From Spongorhabdus nitratireducens (GTDB lineage Bacteria; Pseudomonadota; Gammaproteobacteria; Pseudomonadales; Endozoicomonadaceae), in the NCBI GenBank assembly GCA_947387575.1, contig CANDOC010000007.1:124001-188000 (forward strand): DNA of 64,000 nt, given 5' to 3'. The notes below the pieces were generated by a model. That model did no database searches. It was not told the origin of the DNA and worked only from the letters and a program-made list of their open reading frames with translations. A program made the translations under genes and the position numbers. Shown here piece after piece: positions 15,001 to 20,512 of the stretch (positions are counted from its first letter, which is position 1; every line of letters starts with the position of its first letter).

Positions 15001-18000
15001 ATCAATATCAGCCGCACTGACACTGCCAACAACAGAACCATTGGCACTGTTCTCTTCAATATGGAAACCATCTGCCAGCAGATTATCAATTGAACCAGCC
15101 TGATAAAGAGCCTGAACCTGATCAGCACTGAAAGCTTCCGGCGCGATCACCACTTCATCGATTGCACCATCCAAATAGCCATCAGCCCCCCAGTGACTTT
15201 TACCAATATAATTATTGCCACGAGCCATTTCCGGAGGAACAACACCCTGCACTTCTCCGGCCAGATCACCATTTTTGTAAACCTTCATCATGCCGGTGCT
15301 ATCGACGGTAGCCGCTACATGAATCCATTCCCCGGCCGTGAAAAAGTCAGAGATAGTCAGCATGCCATCAGGAGGGTAACCAGTACCATCATAGATCTCG
15401 AATGCCAGATCACTGGTCGTTCCCTTATGCGCCAGCACAATATTGTTGTTTGCGGAGCCATTACCGAAATCAAAAATCCGCGACCAACTCTGGCTGAAGT
15501 CGTCAAAGCGAACCCAGGCCGAAAGTGTCATGGCACCGCCGGTTTCCAGTCCGGTGATTTCTGCGGCACCACTGCTGCCATTCATTGAGAATGCACCACC
15601 ATTGCCATCAAACCCGGTAGATGTGGAGGCATTGCCAGACATGATCAACTCATGACCGCTGCCACTCTTATCTTGCAGCACTGTTCCGGAGTTGAAATCG
15701 AAAGCCACATCCAAAGAATCAAACAGTGGAGTGCCTGACAGCTCCGGCGCATCGTTTATCGCCTGAACCTCAACCTTGAGTTTGCGTTCAATTGTGGCGG
15801 ACTGGCCTGTGGCCGTTTCTGTTGCCGTTGCTCGGAAGGTGAGGTCGAAGTCATCATGACTGTTTTCCGGCGGAGTAACCTGCAGGCTACTGTACTCCCA
15901 GCCGGTAATATCAATCGGGCTGCCATCTGCTGTGACAGAAAAATCACCATCACTCAGAACAGCTCCGGCAGGTATACCTGCCAGCTCGATAGCCAGCACT
16001 TCGGAGCCGTCGGTATCGGTCAGGGCAGTAGATACATCAATAGATAAGGCAATATCTTCATAGGCATACGCGGCATGATCATAGTCTGGATCATCCGTGT
16101 CAGTAACCCCCAGACTACGAATCTGAATATCATCCAGCAGCGGGCCAACACCATCGTTCTCTCCCGCCGGCTCCCGAATAATCAGCGCTGTGGTTGCCTG
16201 ATCCATTTTGGGCAGGAGTACCTTGTACTCCCCCCAGGTCGTTGTCGGATCAAATGAAGCAATGACATTACCATTCCAAACAACTTCTACATCATCGGTA
16301 TGGTCGTAGTTTCCACGCTGTCTTATCCACAGGCTGACTTCATGATCCTTGCCATTGCTGGTATCAACATCATATCTGAGAGCATCCGGAGCAGCAGGGG
16401 AACCATTTTTATCCAGCTCAATAAACTTGTTGCCGGAATGAGGGTCGCCAACAACACTGCCCTGACCATGCTTTTCCAGTGCATTCTGTGAAGACCAGTC
16501 TCCCAGCCCACCTTCGAAATCCAGCGTAGTGACAACACCTGAGTCACTGGACAGGTCAAGTTCCGGTGCATCAACAACCGGAGTGACATTAATATCCACA
16601 GTCTGGAGCTCAGACAGCAGTTCACCATCCGAGACTCTGAAATCAAAGCTGGCGTAGTTATCACCACTTTCATTGGAAGCAGGCTGATAGCCAAACAGCC
16701 CGGCTTCTATATCAGCACGAGATACAGTGTCACTGGTATTAATTACCAAGCCATTCAGCTGAAGCTCACCGGCAACCGGCAATGTTGCTATCTGAATCGA
16801 TTCCAGCTGATTGCCGTCATCAACATCAGAGAAAGCAAAGTCAGCCAGTCCGAAAATATAAGCCGTGTCTTCCTGAGTGGTTATTGTTCGGTCTGCACTG
16901 TCCGGTGCTTCATTGATATCATTTACCGCAACAGTGAAATCCTGACTGAACTGTGCACCACTGTTGTCTGTGGTGGTGACTGTCAGCGATACCGCGTCTT
17001 CTGTCTCATGGTTGAGGGAAACACCATCTTTCAGCTTCAGCTGATCTTCGACAACCTCAAACCGGTTATCGCTGACTTCATAGGAATGGGTATCCGAGTT
17101 GTCGATATCAGTTGTGGATAATGTACCAACCACTGCACCGGTATCATTCTCATTGATCTGGTCACCCGAAAGCTGAATTGCCTCCGGAGCATCATTCACA
17201 CCCTGAACGGTAAAACTGGCAGTTTGTTCTACTTCTCCACCCTGCCCATCGCCAATTGTGTATTCATAGTTGATTGTTGCTTCTTCACCGGCTGCCAGAT
17301 GGCTGTAGGCCGATGTATCCACTTCCAGCTCATTGTCCTGCCAGCTAATCCCTGATGCATCACCTGCTACAACCTGCAGCCGGACAACCTGAAGCGTATC
17401 AGTGATATCGGTATCAGAGGCATGTTCAAGCAAATCAGCAACAAGGTTGCCATCATCTTCTGTCGAGGTGACAACAATATCCCTCGATACTGTTGGTTCA
17501 TCATTACTGCCGGTTACCGTAAACCGGGCTTCCTGCTCGACTGAGGCTCCCTGGGAATCGGTGACTTCATAGCGATAGATAATTTCTTCAGTCTCACCCA
17601 CCGCCAGATAGCGGTATGCGGTGGTATCAATATCCAGGTGATGTCCGTCCAGACCAAACTGGACACCCGCTTCATTGCCGCTGACAAGTCTCAGTCCTGC
17701 GACTGACAACGTATCATTCTGATCAATATCAAAAGCGCCTTGCAGCAGATCCGTTGTAACACTACCGGCTTCCTGACCGGCTTCATTCACGACAGCCTCA
17801 GCAACTTCCGGAGTATCGTTAACCCCCTCGACCAGAAAACTCATACTGCCGGTGCCCATGGCTCCGGCTGAATCAGTAACTTCATAGGTAAAGGTGACGG
17901 TGCGTGACTCTCCTGCACCCAGATCTTCAAACTCGGTTCCGGGAGTGAAGCTATAGCGGCCATCACTTTCCAGAACAAACTGACCACTGGACGGGGGCGT

Positions 18001-18714
18001 CAGCAGACGAAAATAATGAATATCCTGCTGGTTAATATCACGAACTTCGATCTGACCGGTCAGCGTATCGAAGTTTTCATTCAGTACCTGATCCTGCTGA
18101 AAGGTTTCCGGCCCGGCATTAACCGGTCCTGTAGCAACATCTGCTATCGGCTCGTTCTCTTCCCCGGCCTCCTCATCTTCCTCTTCATACTGAAGAGCAG
18201 AAGATGACGCTGTTAATCCGAAAGCGGCCTCTTCGGCTGTTGCTTCCGCTGCTTGCTCTCGCTCTTCAACGTCTGCATCACGTTCAATAATAGGGATATC
18301 ATCAGGAACAGGGCTGCTATCAGGTTCATCCTGAGGCTCGCTCTCCTCACCCGCTTCAGGCGCTTCGGCAACGGTTACAGGATCAGCCCCTTCAGCAAGT
18401 GCCTGCTGAATCTGATCAACTTCATCTTTTTTGGCGTCAGCTTTATCTTCAGTAGTTTCTTCAGCCGTCTCGGCCATTAACTCCAGTGCCGGCATCATCG
18501 ACTGATCCAGCACGACCTGATCACCGGCACTGACACTCACCGGATTCCCGCTGCTGAGTGTTATCTGCACCGTCCCGGTTGCAGGCGATATAACCCGCTC
18601 ATTGAGGTAAACCGGATCACCTTTGTGAGCCACACGCTGGGAACCGTCGCTGCCGACGATCAGTGCGCTGCCTTCAACATTTGTGATGGTTCCGACAATT
18701 TGTTCCGCTGCCAC
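1..18714 (-). CDS. Giant LapA-type retention-module adhesin (partial, C-terminus outside window)
   Basis: One minus-strand frame stays open from a GTG at 18714 to the window edge, 6238 codons. I checked the frame at many points and translated most of it. The GTG has a GAGG ribosome site 6 bases upstream and an in-frame TGA just before it (18720-18718), so it is the first possible start. Residues 1-70 resemble the beta-rich retention module of LapA-type adhesins (GTITNVEGSALIVGSDG...). Residues 75-190 are strongly acidic. Then follow cadherin-like and VCBS beta-sandwiches, a LamG domain (about residues 1000-1200), 14 uniform VCBS repeats (about 2075-3525), several carbohydrate-binding-like modules, and a second LamG at the left edge. 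The presumed role is surface attachment, exported by the ABC/HlyD pair encoded just upstream. RTX and type I secretion signals would lie outside the window. I see no lapD, lapG or TolC-type gene here. Confidence 0.93.
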   Translation of the reverse strand, partial: MAAEQIVGTITNVEGSALIVGSDGSQRVAHKGDPVYLNERVISPATGTVQITLSSGNPVSVSAGDQVVLDQSMMPALELMAETAEETTEDKADAKKDEVDQIQQALAEGADPVTVAEAPEAGEESEPQDEPDSSPVPDDIPIIERDADVEEREQAAEATAEEAAFGLTASSSALQYEEEDEEAGEENEPIADVATGPVNAGPETFQQDQVLNENFDTLTGQIEVRDINQQDIHYFRLLTPPSSGQFVLESDGRYSFTPGTEFEDLGAGESRTVTFTYEVTDSAGAMGTGSMSFLVEGVNDTPEVAEAVVNEAGQEAGSVTTDLLQGAFDIDQNDTLSVAGLRLVSGNEAGVQFGLDGHHLDIDTTAYRYLAVGETEEIIYRYEVTDSQGASVEQEARFTVTGSNDEPTVSRDIVVTSTEDDGNLVADLLEHASDTDITDTLQVVRLQVVAGDASGISWQDNELEVDTSAYSHLAAGEEATINYEYTIGDGQGGEVEQTASFTVQGVNDAPEAIQLSGDQINENDTGAVVGTLSTTDIDNSDTHSYEVSDNRFEVVEDQLKLKDGVSLNHETEDAVSLTVTTTDNSGAQFSQDFTVAVNDINEAPDSADRTITTQEDTAYIFGLADFAFSDVDDGNQLESIQIATLPVAGELQLNGLVINTSDTVSRADIEAGLFGYQPASNESGDNYASFDFRVSDGELLSELQTVDINVTPVVDAPELDLSSDSGVVTTLDFEGGLGDWSSQNALEKHGQGSVVGDPHSGNKFIELDKNGSPAAPDALRYDVDTSNGKDHEVSLWIRQRGNYDHTDDVEVVWNGNVIASFDPTTTWGEYKVLLPKMDQATTALIIREPAGENDGVGPLLDDIQIRSLGVTDTDDPDYDHAAYAYEDIALSIDVSTALTDTDGSEVLAIELAGIPAGAVLSDGDFSVTADGSPIDITGWEYSSLQVTPPENSHDDFDLTFRATATETATGQSATIERKLKVEVQAINDAPELSGTPLFDSLDVAFDFNSGTVLQDKSGSGHELIMSGNASTSTGFDGNGGAFSMNGSSGAAEITGLETGGAMTLSAWVRFDDFSQSWSRIFDFGNGSANNNIVLAHKGTTSDLAFEIYDGTGYPPDGMLTISDFFTAGEWIHVAATVDSTGMMKVYKNGDLAGEVQGVVPPEMARGNNYIGKSHWGADGYLDGAIDEVVIAPEAFSADQVQALYQAGSIDNLLADGFHIEENSANGSVVGSVSAADIDGDNLTYSLTDDAGGRFEIDSATGQIRVLDGSGLNHEANDAHTLTVQVSDGELTDSRDYTIYITDINDAPVVATAVTDAAVEDSSLFTVDLLQHASDEDGDTLSVTNFTMTSGDMSGVSHSGNQITIDPGVYDSLGDGQVETLVFDYDITDPDGATVSQTAQVTITGTNDIPEITAGGVLAYTENQGEAAVDSALTLTDVDSATLQSATVSISSNFSASEDQLDFTDQNGISGSWDSANGTLTLTGSASVADYQAALRSITYQNSSESPDTSPRTVSFEVSDGLGSSAVRTSQINITAVNDAPVVAEDIAETLAENSAAHTVNLLAGASDVDIGDVLGVVNLARVGGNAVGITADGNNLQIDPDAYDYLADGQTEVIRYEYDIADGNGGSVSQQSTITITGSNDQAVISGVDTGSVIEDISVSSDQISTSGTLTIDDLDTGEEQFTPVTLNGSYGDLTLNAAGQWSWSGNNTQSAIQSLGSGDSLQDAFSVTSVDGTSHTITVTINGTNDAPEITAGSTLAFTENDSAQVVDSSITLSDADHTMLDGATVSISSQYTSAEDRLDFTSQNGISGSWNSTTGTLTLSGSASVADYRTALRSITYSNNSESPNTSARTISFTVTDGEDASQAATSTVTVAAVNDRPEDISLSGLTVSENSPGAVVGTLSVTDPDAGDTHTFIVDDLDFEVTDDYRLKLKDGRSLDHEAGNREIEVSVFDASGLSYVENFTIQVLDVNEDPTVASDVQESGVEDSGLFTVDLLEGASDQDVGDVLSASNITLVSGNDSGVSINSNSLSVDSSAYDYLPDGDTETITYQYEVVDGNGGSVSQTATITLTGTNDGALVSGTDTATVSEDAAPTLTVTGSLDIVDADTGEAVFNAETISGSYGDLTINTAGSWSYSADNTQSAIQELGDGDSLTDTLTVTTADGSTHTITITIAGTNDVAVITGADTDTVTEDASATLIASGNLNISDTDSGEAVFTAETVSGSYGDLTINAGGSWSYSASSNQNDVQALGDGDTLTDSLVVSSVDGTQHTITVTISGTNDVAVISGTDTATLTEGSAATLSASGSLNIADTDTGEAAFNAETISGSYGDLTISAGGNWNYSANNSQSAIQALGDGDALTETITVNSLDGTAHDIVITITGTNDSAVISGLDARTVTEDEAVTLTTSGTLNITDTDSGQESFTAETVNGSYGDLVINASGVWSYSANSSQADIQALGDGDTLTDTLTVSSTDGTPHNITITIAGTNDAAVISGTDTAVLTEDAAASLTASGSLNITDTDTGESAFNAEVINGSHGSLTINTAGDWSYTADNSQSAIQALGSGDSLTETITVTALDDTPHDIVITINGTNDAAVVSGVDARTVHEDAGSQLTASGVLVVTDVDAGEATFTPGTINGSYGSLTAGTDGNWSYTADNTQSAIQQLGDGDTLTDTLTVTTADGTTHDITITIAGTNDAAVISGTDSAVVNEDGAATLTASGSLNIADTDTGEASFNAETVNGSYGDLTIDTSGNWSYSADNSQGVIQALQDGESLTETLTVSALDGTTHIITVRIDGTNDAAVIGGTDSATLLEDINIDDQNDLVASGQLSVTDNDGNEASFTAETITGSYGSLTITANGNWSYTANNSQAVIQQLPEGDTLTETISVSAMDGTTHQITLTLEGVNDGAVIGGVDTATITEDSAATLQASGSLTIADTDTGEAAFTVETVRGNYGDLVMAANGDWSYSAPGNQSVIQQLAAGDQLTDIITVRALDGTQHDITVTINGTNDAAVIGGTTARSVTEDDVNAQNELTVSGSLSVTDTDTGEAAFTAGSQNGSYGSLVIDSSGNWSYTADNTQTAIQQLGNGDSLEEQFTVTSLDGTSQQITVTINGTNDAAVIGGAETGAITEDSAVTLTASGALTITDTDTGESSFNAATISGSYGDLTIDTSGNWSYSANSSTAAIQALGDGDVLTDVIAVAALDGTAHTVTVTINGTNDVAVIGGVDAGAVTEDSAATLTASGSLTISDADTGETLFNDGSQNGTYGSFTIDSNGNWSYSADTSHADIQALGNGDSLEEQFNVASLDGTSHQVTVTINGSNDAAVIGGVDTGVVTEDSAAALTTSGTLTITDTDTGESSFNAATVTGSYGDLTIDTSGSWSYSANSSQTDIQTLGDGDSLTETIVVAALDGTAHTVTITINGTNDSAVIGGVDTGAVTEDSAATLMTSGTLTVSDTDTGEALFTGGSQNGSYGTLTIASNGNWNYSADNSQPAIAALDDGDTLTETFTVTSSDGTSHDIVITIHGTNDAPTVDAGISDQTAVEEQAFSFQVPAEAFADVEGDILTYTATLSDGSDLPDWVTFDPATRTFSGTPDDPDLGNLMIRVTASDGDQSISAQFRIAVTAVNDAPEVSATLNKTTDEDVSLTLTEAQMLEHAADIDGDVLSVQNVRVESGSTTVTDNGDGTWTFIPAEDWSGVSQIAFDVFDGTVTAPGSLQLTVDAKADLPITTVNGNADQYYVQSPEDTAIPLNINVALGDTDGSETLSVVMDLVPAGAVLSDGVNTVTSDGSQIDINGWDMANMVLTPPPNREDDFSVYVIPTATEASNGDSVPYPYHIRIDIQPQNDAAVIGGVDTGTVTEDNFSSYGPLGQQELIADGALTISDIDTEASFVAETLTGSYGQLTINNSGQWEYVADSRSSTIQALGVSETLDDTFTVSAVDGTTHDITVTIQGANDQGSGAPVYLGTLAEDNSLIIHESSILNAVSDPDGDTLTLSNIALPGGGHTITNNNDGTWTLTPAPDYNGMLEMLYVVSDGTPGYEVNNLVRVNVTAVADTAVISGDDTASVNEDSAATLTASGVLNVVDPDAGEAGFTAETVNGSYGSVTIDAAGNWSYSADNTQIAIQALGTGDHLTDTVIVRSIDGTTRDITITINGTNDGPVVGAAIESTTSEDTSLVLTQAQLLANTAADIEGDTLTVSNVRVASGQLTLSDNGDSTWTVTPDSDWGGSGQLLFDVSDGQATVTSQVNVTVDAVADTPTIDLQPSEQVTAMDFESGSLEAGWSSENTPEINDASVYSVTDSSGGNGKILDLDDDEGAAASTTDALRYTVDTSDGFDHEITFKVRSRPGASNTSEMEVVWNGEVLQTIDPTGSWEFMTLRLPALAASSGVLELRELSSQNDDYGALLDDIAINKLNIISATEDTDFDFSLSAALNDLDGSESLSVSLSGIPAGYILTDGLNTEASSGATIDISDWDLAGLSLAPAANANSDFTITITATATEPSSGDTATTTQSIQVEMQAVNDAAVISGDDSGAVTEDAASTLTATGKLDITDVETGEAVFNAETVNGIYGTLTIDTAGNWSYSADNTRSDIQQLAQGAALTETLTVSSIDGTTHQIGITINGTDDAPVASGVDLGQFDEDTTFTVTEAMLLANASDIDGDTLSVSAVTLADSSQGTLVDNGNGTWSLTPAENLSAENVALNFTVSDGSSGDEASATAVIDITAIADAPDVSFSGADDYSTDPVTVFQNGGIHSYNLQGWSVSGSLYDLWDGRASTGVSTGLNAGTSISRTIDTSDSDVENYTFEVESRIWGTLEIVWGGNVVATTTTGWNSFSDRTFTLPATGDASTELMLRYPSGSGQTYPAFITAPKLIANVNDYASPQYNTDEDTAVAINLSAELTDQDGSETLGVVLGNIPSGTTISDGTNSELVTSGTLDISGWSYSTLSLLPPANNHDDFDLSLTVTATEGNGEESVINSTIAVSVTAVDDAPIAGTVDLGLSDEDTAFTITEAMLLANASDVDGDSLTVTNVALQDSAHGSLTDNGNGTWTYTPTEHFHGSDVAFNFTVTDGSSGDEVTATATLDVTAVDDDAVVTNPIADQSVNEDTAFSFEVPANTFSHGDGDTLDYQASLADGSDLPTWLAFDSQTRIFSGTPDNDDVASLSLKVTAIDEDNETTDALFNLVVNNVNDSPSPVFAESGGLVSIEAEHFSSNVGRSGNAWVIENDGSASGGQQVNTSNDNADGFDTGYTGVSSELTYDIQFETAGTYYVWLRGDAPDGRSDSVHIGLNGEAVATGSRIDFSESGHDWAGDRMDSAGRVTIDVDAPGVHQLNLWMREDGTAIDKIVISDDVDYVPSGSGPVESTYVGFSDQTTAEESAFSYTLDTNAFRDLDGDTLTYSAELVNGDPLPAWLSFDEGSRTFSGTPDDPDLGTIQVRVTASDDNSSSSADFALTVTGVNDAPNEPAAVIDQIDFVWGGSSISDKNAASYELPEDFQLGGSVWLTKTDGGYGKGVKVQISDNQDGTVNIIVLEAKYTGLGTWNGLSGEQKATYFENAGTQQSVATSNSQGGYGISEIAINEGPAVSGFIDTVNGKDLAPFSIAENSVDSTVIGKVTATDVDGDNLTYSLSDDAGGRFSINSSTGEVSVADGSQLDYESQASHTITVEVSDGQTTSTQDYTIQLEDANDAAIISAVETRAEDFNNLTTGDLNGQDGWITEQTSAVPMEVTSSGQDGTSALWFNQVSASASASKLNEIPDLSNAQLFAFEVDMGKNWWGTQVGIGADNNSDGKIGRTDNELAIAVRASDHNDQLQLLLADGSTQTVAFPAADGGGWARYRVEVDLTANNGEGAVTVKYKDLSAGDTDWNTVSGLENINAQLNASGADHTNPDNWNGVFILGDGQGVRVDNLTLETHSTPGSVSIQEDAELSGNNLVRVGQLIATDQDAGESSFNAETLSGTYGSLTIDSSGSWTYTADNTQSAVRALGAGDQLTDTISVSTVDGTTHDITISINGVNDAPAPVADSDIGNATVAGAAVTGTSSVLANDTDEEGDSLSITGVNGVSVSGSTVISGQYGELTISPDGNWTYNPADLDLDSDLIAHWTFNESSGSTATDIAASDADANDGLLKHNATFVSGGVDGNAVQFDGNEAIVELVDSTELNTHTENKSQRTINFEFKLDSDNDLSGRQILYEEGGGTNGYNLYIDNGTLYVGAWAEGNGWSGTWLSTDISGMDSSGWHQVALVMNS
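2650..3150 (-). other. CBM6/GH115-C-like module in the adhesin
   Basis: Adhesin residues about 5189-5355 begin ESGGLVSIEAEHFSSN and continue with GYTGVSSELTYDIQFETAG, YYVWLRGDAPDGRSDSVH and HQLNLWMREDGTAIDKIVIS. The IEAEHF opening and the YYVWLRG and REDGxxIDKI strands are typical of carbohydrate-binding modules of the CBM6 or GH115 C-terminal type. This supports polysaccharide binding. It is flanked by dystroglycan/cadherin-type repeats at 2360-2640 and 3170-3480. Confidence 0.55.
8139..12495 (-). repeat. Array of 14 tandem VCBS repeats (about 310 bp each)
   Basis: The boundary peptide NGTND recurs on the minus strand with a period of about 308-312 bases, at roughly 8139, 8447, 8757, 9067, 9378, 9690, 9999, 10320, 10628, 10941, 11250, 11560, 11868, 12178 and 12488. 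Each unit of about 103 residues carries the same VCBS landmarks in order: AAVIGG, VTED, TASGxLTITDTDTGE, SYGDLTI, WSYSA, AIQxLGDGDSLTE, VTVTINGTND. The repeats are coding and in frame. Similar but more diverged units lie at about 660-960, 4850-5150, 6250-6560, 6870-7180 and 13480-13790. Confidence 0.9.
15110..15720 (-). other. LamG/concanavalin-A-like domain in the adhesin
   Basis: Residues about 1000-1200 of the adhesin have the LamG-3 pattern: a start resembling AFDFNSGTVLQDKSGSGH, then SLNGS-like SMNGSSGA, AMTLSAWVRFDD, GEWIHVAATVD, MKVYKNGDLAG, YIGKSHWGADGYLDGAIDEV. Such domains bind glycans or other extracellular ligands. A second LamG begins near base 450 and continues past base 1 (GGTNGYNLYIDNGTLYVGAW, then DSSGWHQVALVMNS). 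Confidence 0.75.
16100..16565 (-). other. Carbohydrate-binding-like beta-sandwich module 1 of the adhesin
   Basis: Adhesin residues about 717-870 read FEGGLGDWSSQNALE, then HSGNKFIELDKNG, EVSLWIRQRG, DDVEVVWNGNVIASFDP, PLLDDIQIRSL. This is the layout of galactose-binding-like sandwich modules found in extracellular adhesins. Related modules lie at about 5490-5930 (DFESGSLEAGWSSEN, MEVVWNGEVLQTIDP, ALLDDIAINKL) and 4100-4540 (YNLQGWSVSGSLYDLWDG, LEIVWGGNVVATT). Each is followed by a domain containing a D(T/L/Q)DGSE motif, so a two-domain cassette seems to have been copied within the gene. Ligand unknown. Confidence 0.5.
18480..18714 (-). other. Retention module and N-terminal start of the giant adhesin
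   Basis: Residues 1-75 form a short beta-rich unit with a run of Gly/Val/Ser and the pattern GSDGSQRVAHKGDPVYLNE. This matches the style of LapA N-terminal retention modules, which plug the outer-membrane TolC-type pore. In known systems the protease LapG releases the adhesin by cutting between two alanines of a TAAG-like site just after the module. No TAAG is visible here; the nearest di-alanine is A163-A164 followed by Phe-Gly (18223-18228), inside the acidic linker. The assignment is by resemblance only. Confidence 0.6.
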
Positions 18715-18777
18715 CTGTCACCTCGTCCCTGAGTAAAAGGGGGGATATCAATCGAATCATCGGCATGGAACAGCGCA

Positions 18778-18800
18778 ACTGGAGCCGGAATGGCTCCAGT
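18778..18800 (-). terminator. Hairpin between adaptor gene and giant adhesin gene
   Basis: A 9-bp perfect stem (ACTGGAGCC / GGCTCCAGT, loop GGAAT) lies between the HlyD stop codon and the adhesin start. No T-run follows on the minus strand. It may act as an mRNA-stabilising or partial-termination element that sets the ratio of secretion machinery to adhesin, rather than a full terminator. Confidence 0.4.
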
Positions 18801-18826
18801 ACAGGAATATTAGGGGAGGGTTTGAA

Positions 18827-20512
18827 TCAGCGTTCAGTCAGGGCGTTGGAGCGGGCACGCAGGATTGGCTTCATCAGATATCCCATGATGGTTTTCTTCC
18901 CTGTCATAATATCGATGTTGCTACGCATACCGGGAATGATCTCCAGAGGCTTGTCTTCACTTCCCAAATGACTTTCATTGGTTCTGACCCGAACCAGATA
19001 ATAGCTTTCGCCTTTTTCATCCTGGATTGTGTCAGCACTGATATGATCCACAGTACCTTCCAGCCCGCCATAAACAGCAAAGTCATAGGCGGTGAACTTG
19101 ACGACAGCTCGCATGCCGGTTGCCAGGAAACCAATATCTTTGGGGTTAACCCGTGCTTCTACCAGCAGGTTATCCTCCAGAGGTACCACTTCAATCAGAT
19201 CCATACCCGGCTGAACAACACCACCGATAGTGGTGACATTAATCTTCTTCACCACACCGGTTACCGGTGAGCGCACCAAAGTCCGACTAACCTGGTCTTT
19301 CAGTGAAGTCTGGTTTTCACGCACCTGTCGCAGTTTAACTTCAGCTTCATTCAGCTCGGTCAGCGTTTCTTCCCTGAACTTCAGCGTCACTTCACGTTCC
19401 CGTGCCCGGGCCTCTTCATAAGCCTGCTCAAGCTTGGGCATCGACAGCTCGGCCATAATCAGTTCACCACCCAGATCATTAACCCGCTGCTTCAACTGAA
19501 TCAGTTCAACCTGCGAAACAACGCCTTTATCTGCCAGCGGCAGGGTCATTTGCAGCTCCTGCTTGCCCAGCTCATGACTGGTTCGCAAGTAGTCAGCCTG
19601 CGCTTCAATCGACACCAGCTCCTGCTTGCTTTGAGCAGTTTGCCTGGCAGCAATTTCCTTCTCGGCATTCAGGTTAGCCTGACGACTTTTGAACAGCGCC
19701 AGCTCTCGGGAAACATAGTTAGGGAAGTTATCCAGTTCGTCAGGAAACTGTGGAAGAGTATCTGCAATCTCAGCTTTCAGCCTGCTAACTCGAGCCAGCT
19801 CACTGAAATATTCAATCTGGCCACCACGCATATCAGAACTGAAGCGGGTATCGTCCAGCTGCATCAAAGGCTGCCCGGCATTAACGTGCTCACCTTCAGC
19901 AACAAACAGCTGCTCCAGTATCCCGCCTTCCAGGTTCTGTATTACCTGCAGTCTGGATGAAGGAATTACAGTGCCATCTGCCCGGGTAATTTCATCAACC
20001 TCAGCCCAGAAGGCCCAGCTAACCGCTATAACCATAAACAGGAACATAAAACCCAGCAGCATGCGACCACCGCGGGGCGTTTTCAGCAGCATCGCCGCGC
20101 TGGTGTCGGACATAAATTCCAGTTCGGCTTCAGGTATTTCTTCTTGCTCAGATTCTTCCTCTGGTGATGCTTCATCTGCATCATCAGATTTTGATTCATC
20201 TTCGGCAGTGCTTTGGTCTGCTTCCGGCTCACTCTCATCCTCGGAAGCATCTTCATTCATGGCAGGTTGCTCTTCACCAGCCTTATCCATTTCAGGGCGG
20301 GCACTGGCGAGTTCGACAATATTGGAGCCAGATTCGTCCTGTCCGCCTTGTTGCACCGGTGACTCAAATTCCAGCTGATCCGGATCCACTACAGATTCTT
20401 CATCACTGAATACAATCTGACCGGACTCCATCTGCTCCTTCAGCTCTTCCAGCGGATCCAGCTCCGGTTCTTTCTTCCACAGCCGGCTGATTGCCCATAA
20501 CCTTGCCAACAT
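18827..20512 (-). CDS. HlyD-family type I secretion periplasmic adaptor with acidic N-terminal extension
   Basis: Membrane-fusion adaptor linking the inner-membrane ABC exporter to an outer-membrane TolC-type channel. The 561-residue protein has a single membrane segment at about 151-169 (MLLGFMFLFMVIAVSWAFWA). Then come a biotinyl-lipoyl-like hairpin half (RADGTVIPSSRLQVIQNLEG), a long coiled coil with many Lys/Glu/Gln (about 225-400), the second lipoyl half (VRSPVTGVVKKINVTTIGG) and a beta-barrel region ending in IIPGMRSNIDIMTGKKTI. This is the usual LapC/HlyD plan. The first 145 residues are extra: family members usually have 20-60 cytoplasmic residues, while here a tract of Glu, Asp and Ser is present. 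The ATG overlaps the ABC gene's stop by one base (TAATG), which implies translational coupling. Confidence 0.93.
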   Translation of the reverse strand: MLARLWAISRLWKKEPELDPLEELKEQMESGQIVFSDEESVVDPDQLEFESPVQQGGQDESGSNIVELASARPEMDKAGEEQPAMNEDASEDESEPEADQSTAEDESKSDDADEASPEEESEQEEIPEAELEFMSDTSAAMLLKTPRGGRMLLGFMFLFMVIAVSWAFWAEVDEITRADGTVIPSSRLQVIQNLEGGILEQLFVAEGEHVNAGQPLMQLDDTRFSSDMRGGQIEYFSELARVSRLKAEIADTLPQFPDELDNFPNYVSRELALFKSRQANLNAEKEIAARQTAQSKQELVSIEAQADYLRTSHELGKQELQMTLPLADKGVVSQVELIQLKQRVNDLGGELIMAELSMPKLEQAYEEARAREREVTLKFREETLTELNEAEVKLRQVRENQTSLKDQVSRTLVRSPVTGVVKKINVTTIGGVVQPGMDLIEVVPLEDNLLVEARVNPKDIGFLATGMRAVVKFTAYDFAVYGGLEGTVDHISADTIQDEKGESYYLVRVRTNESHLGSEDKPLEIIPGMRSNIDIMTGKKTIMGYLMKPILRARSNALTER

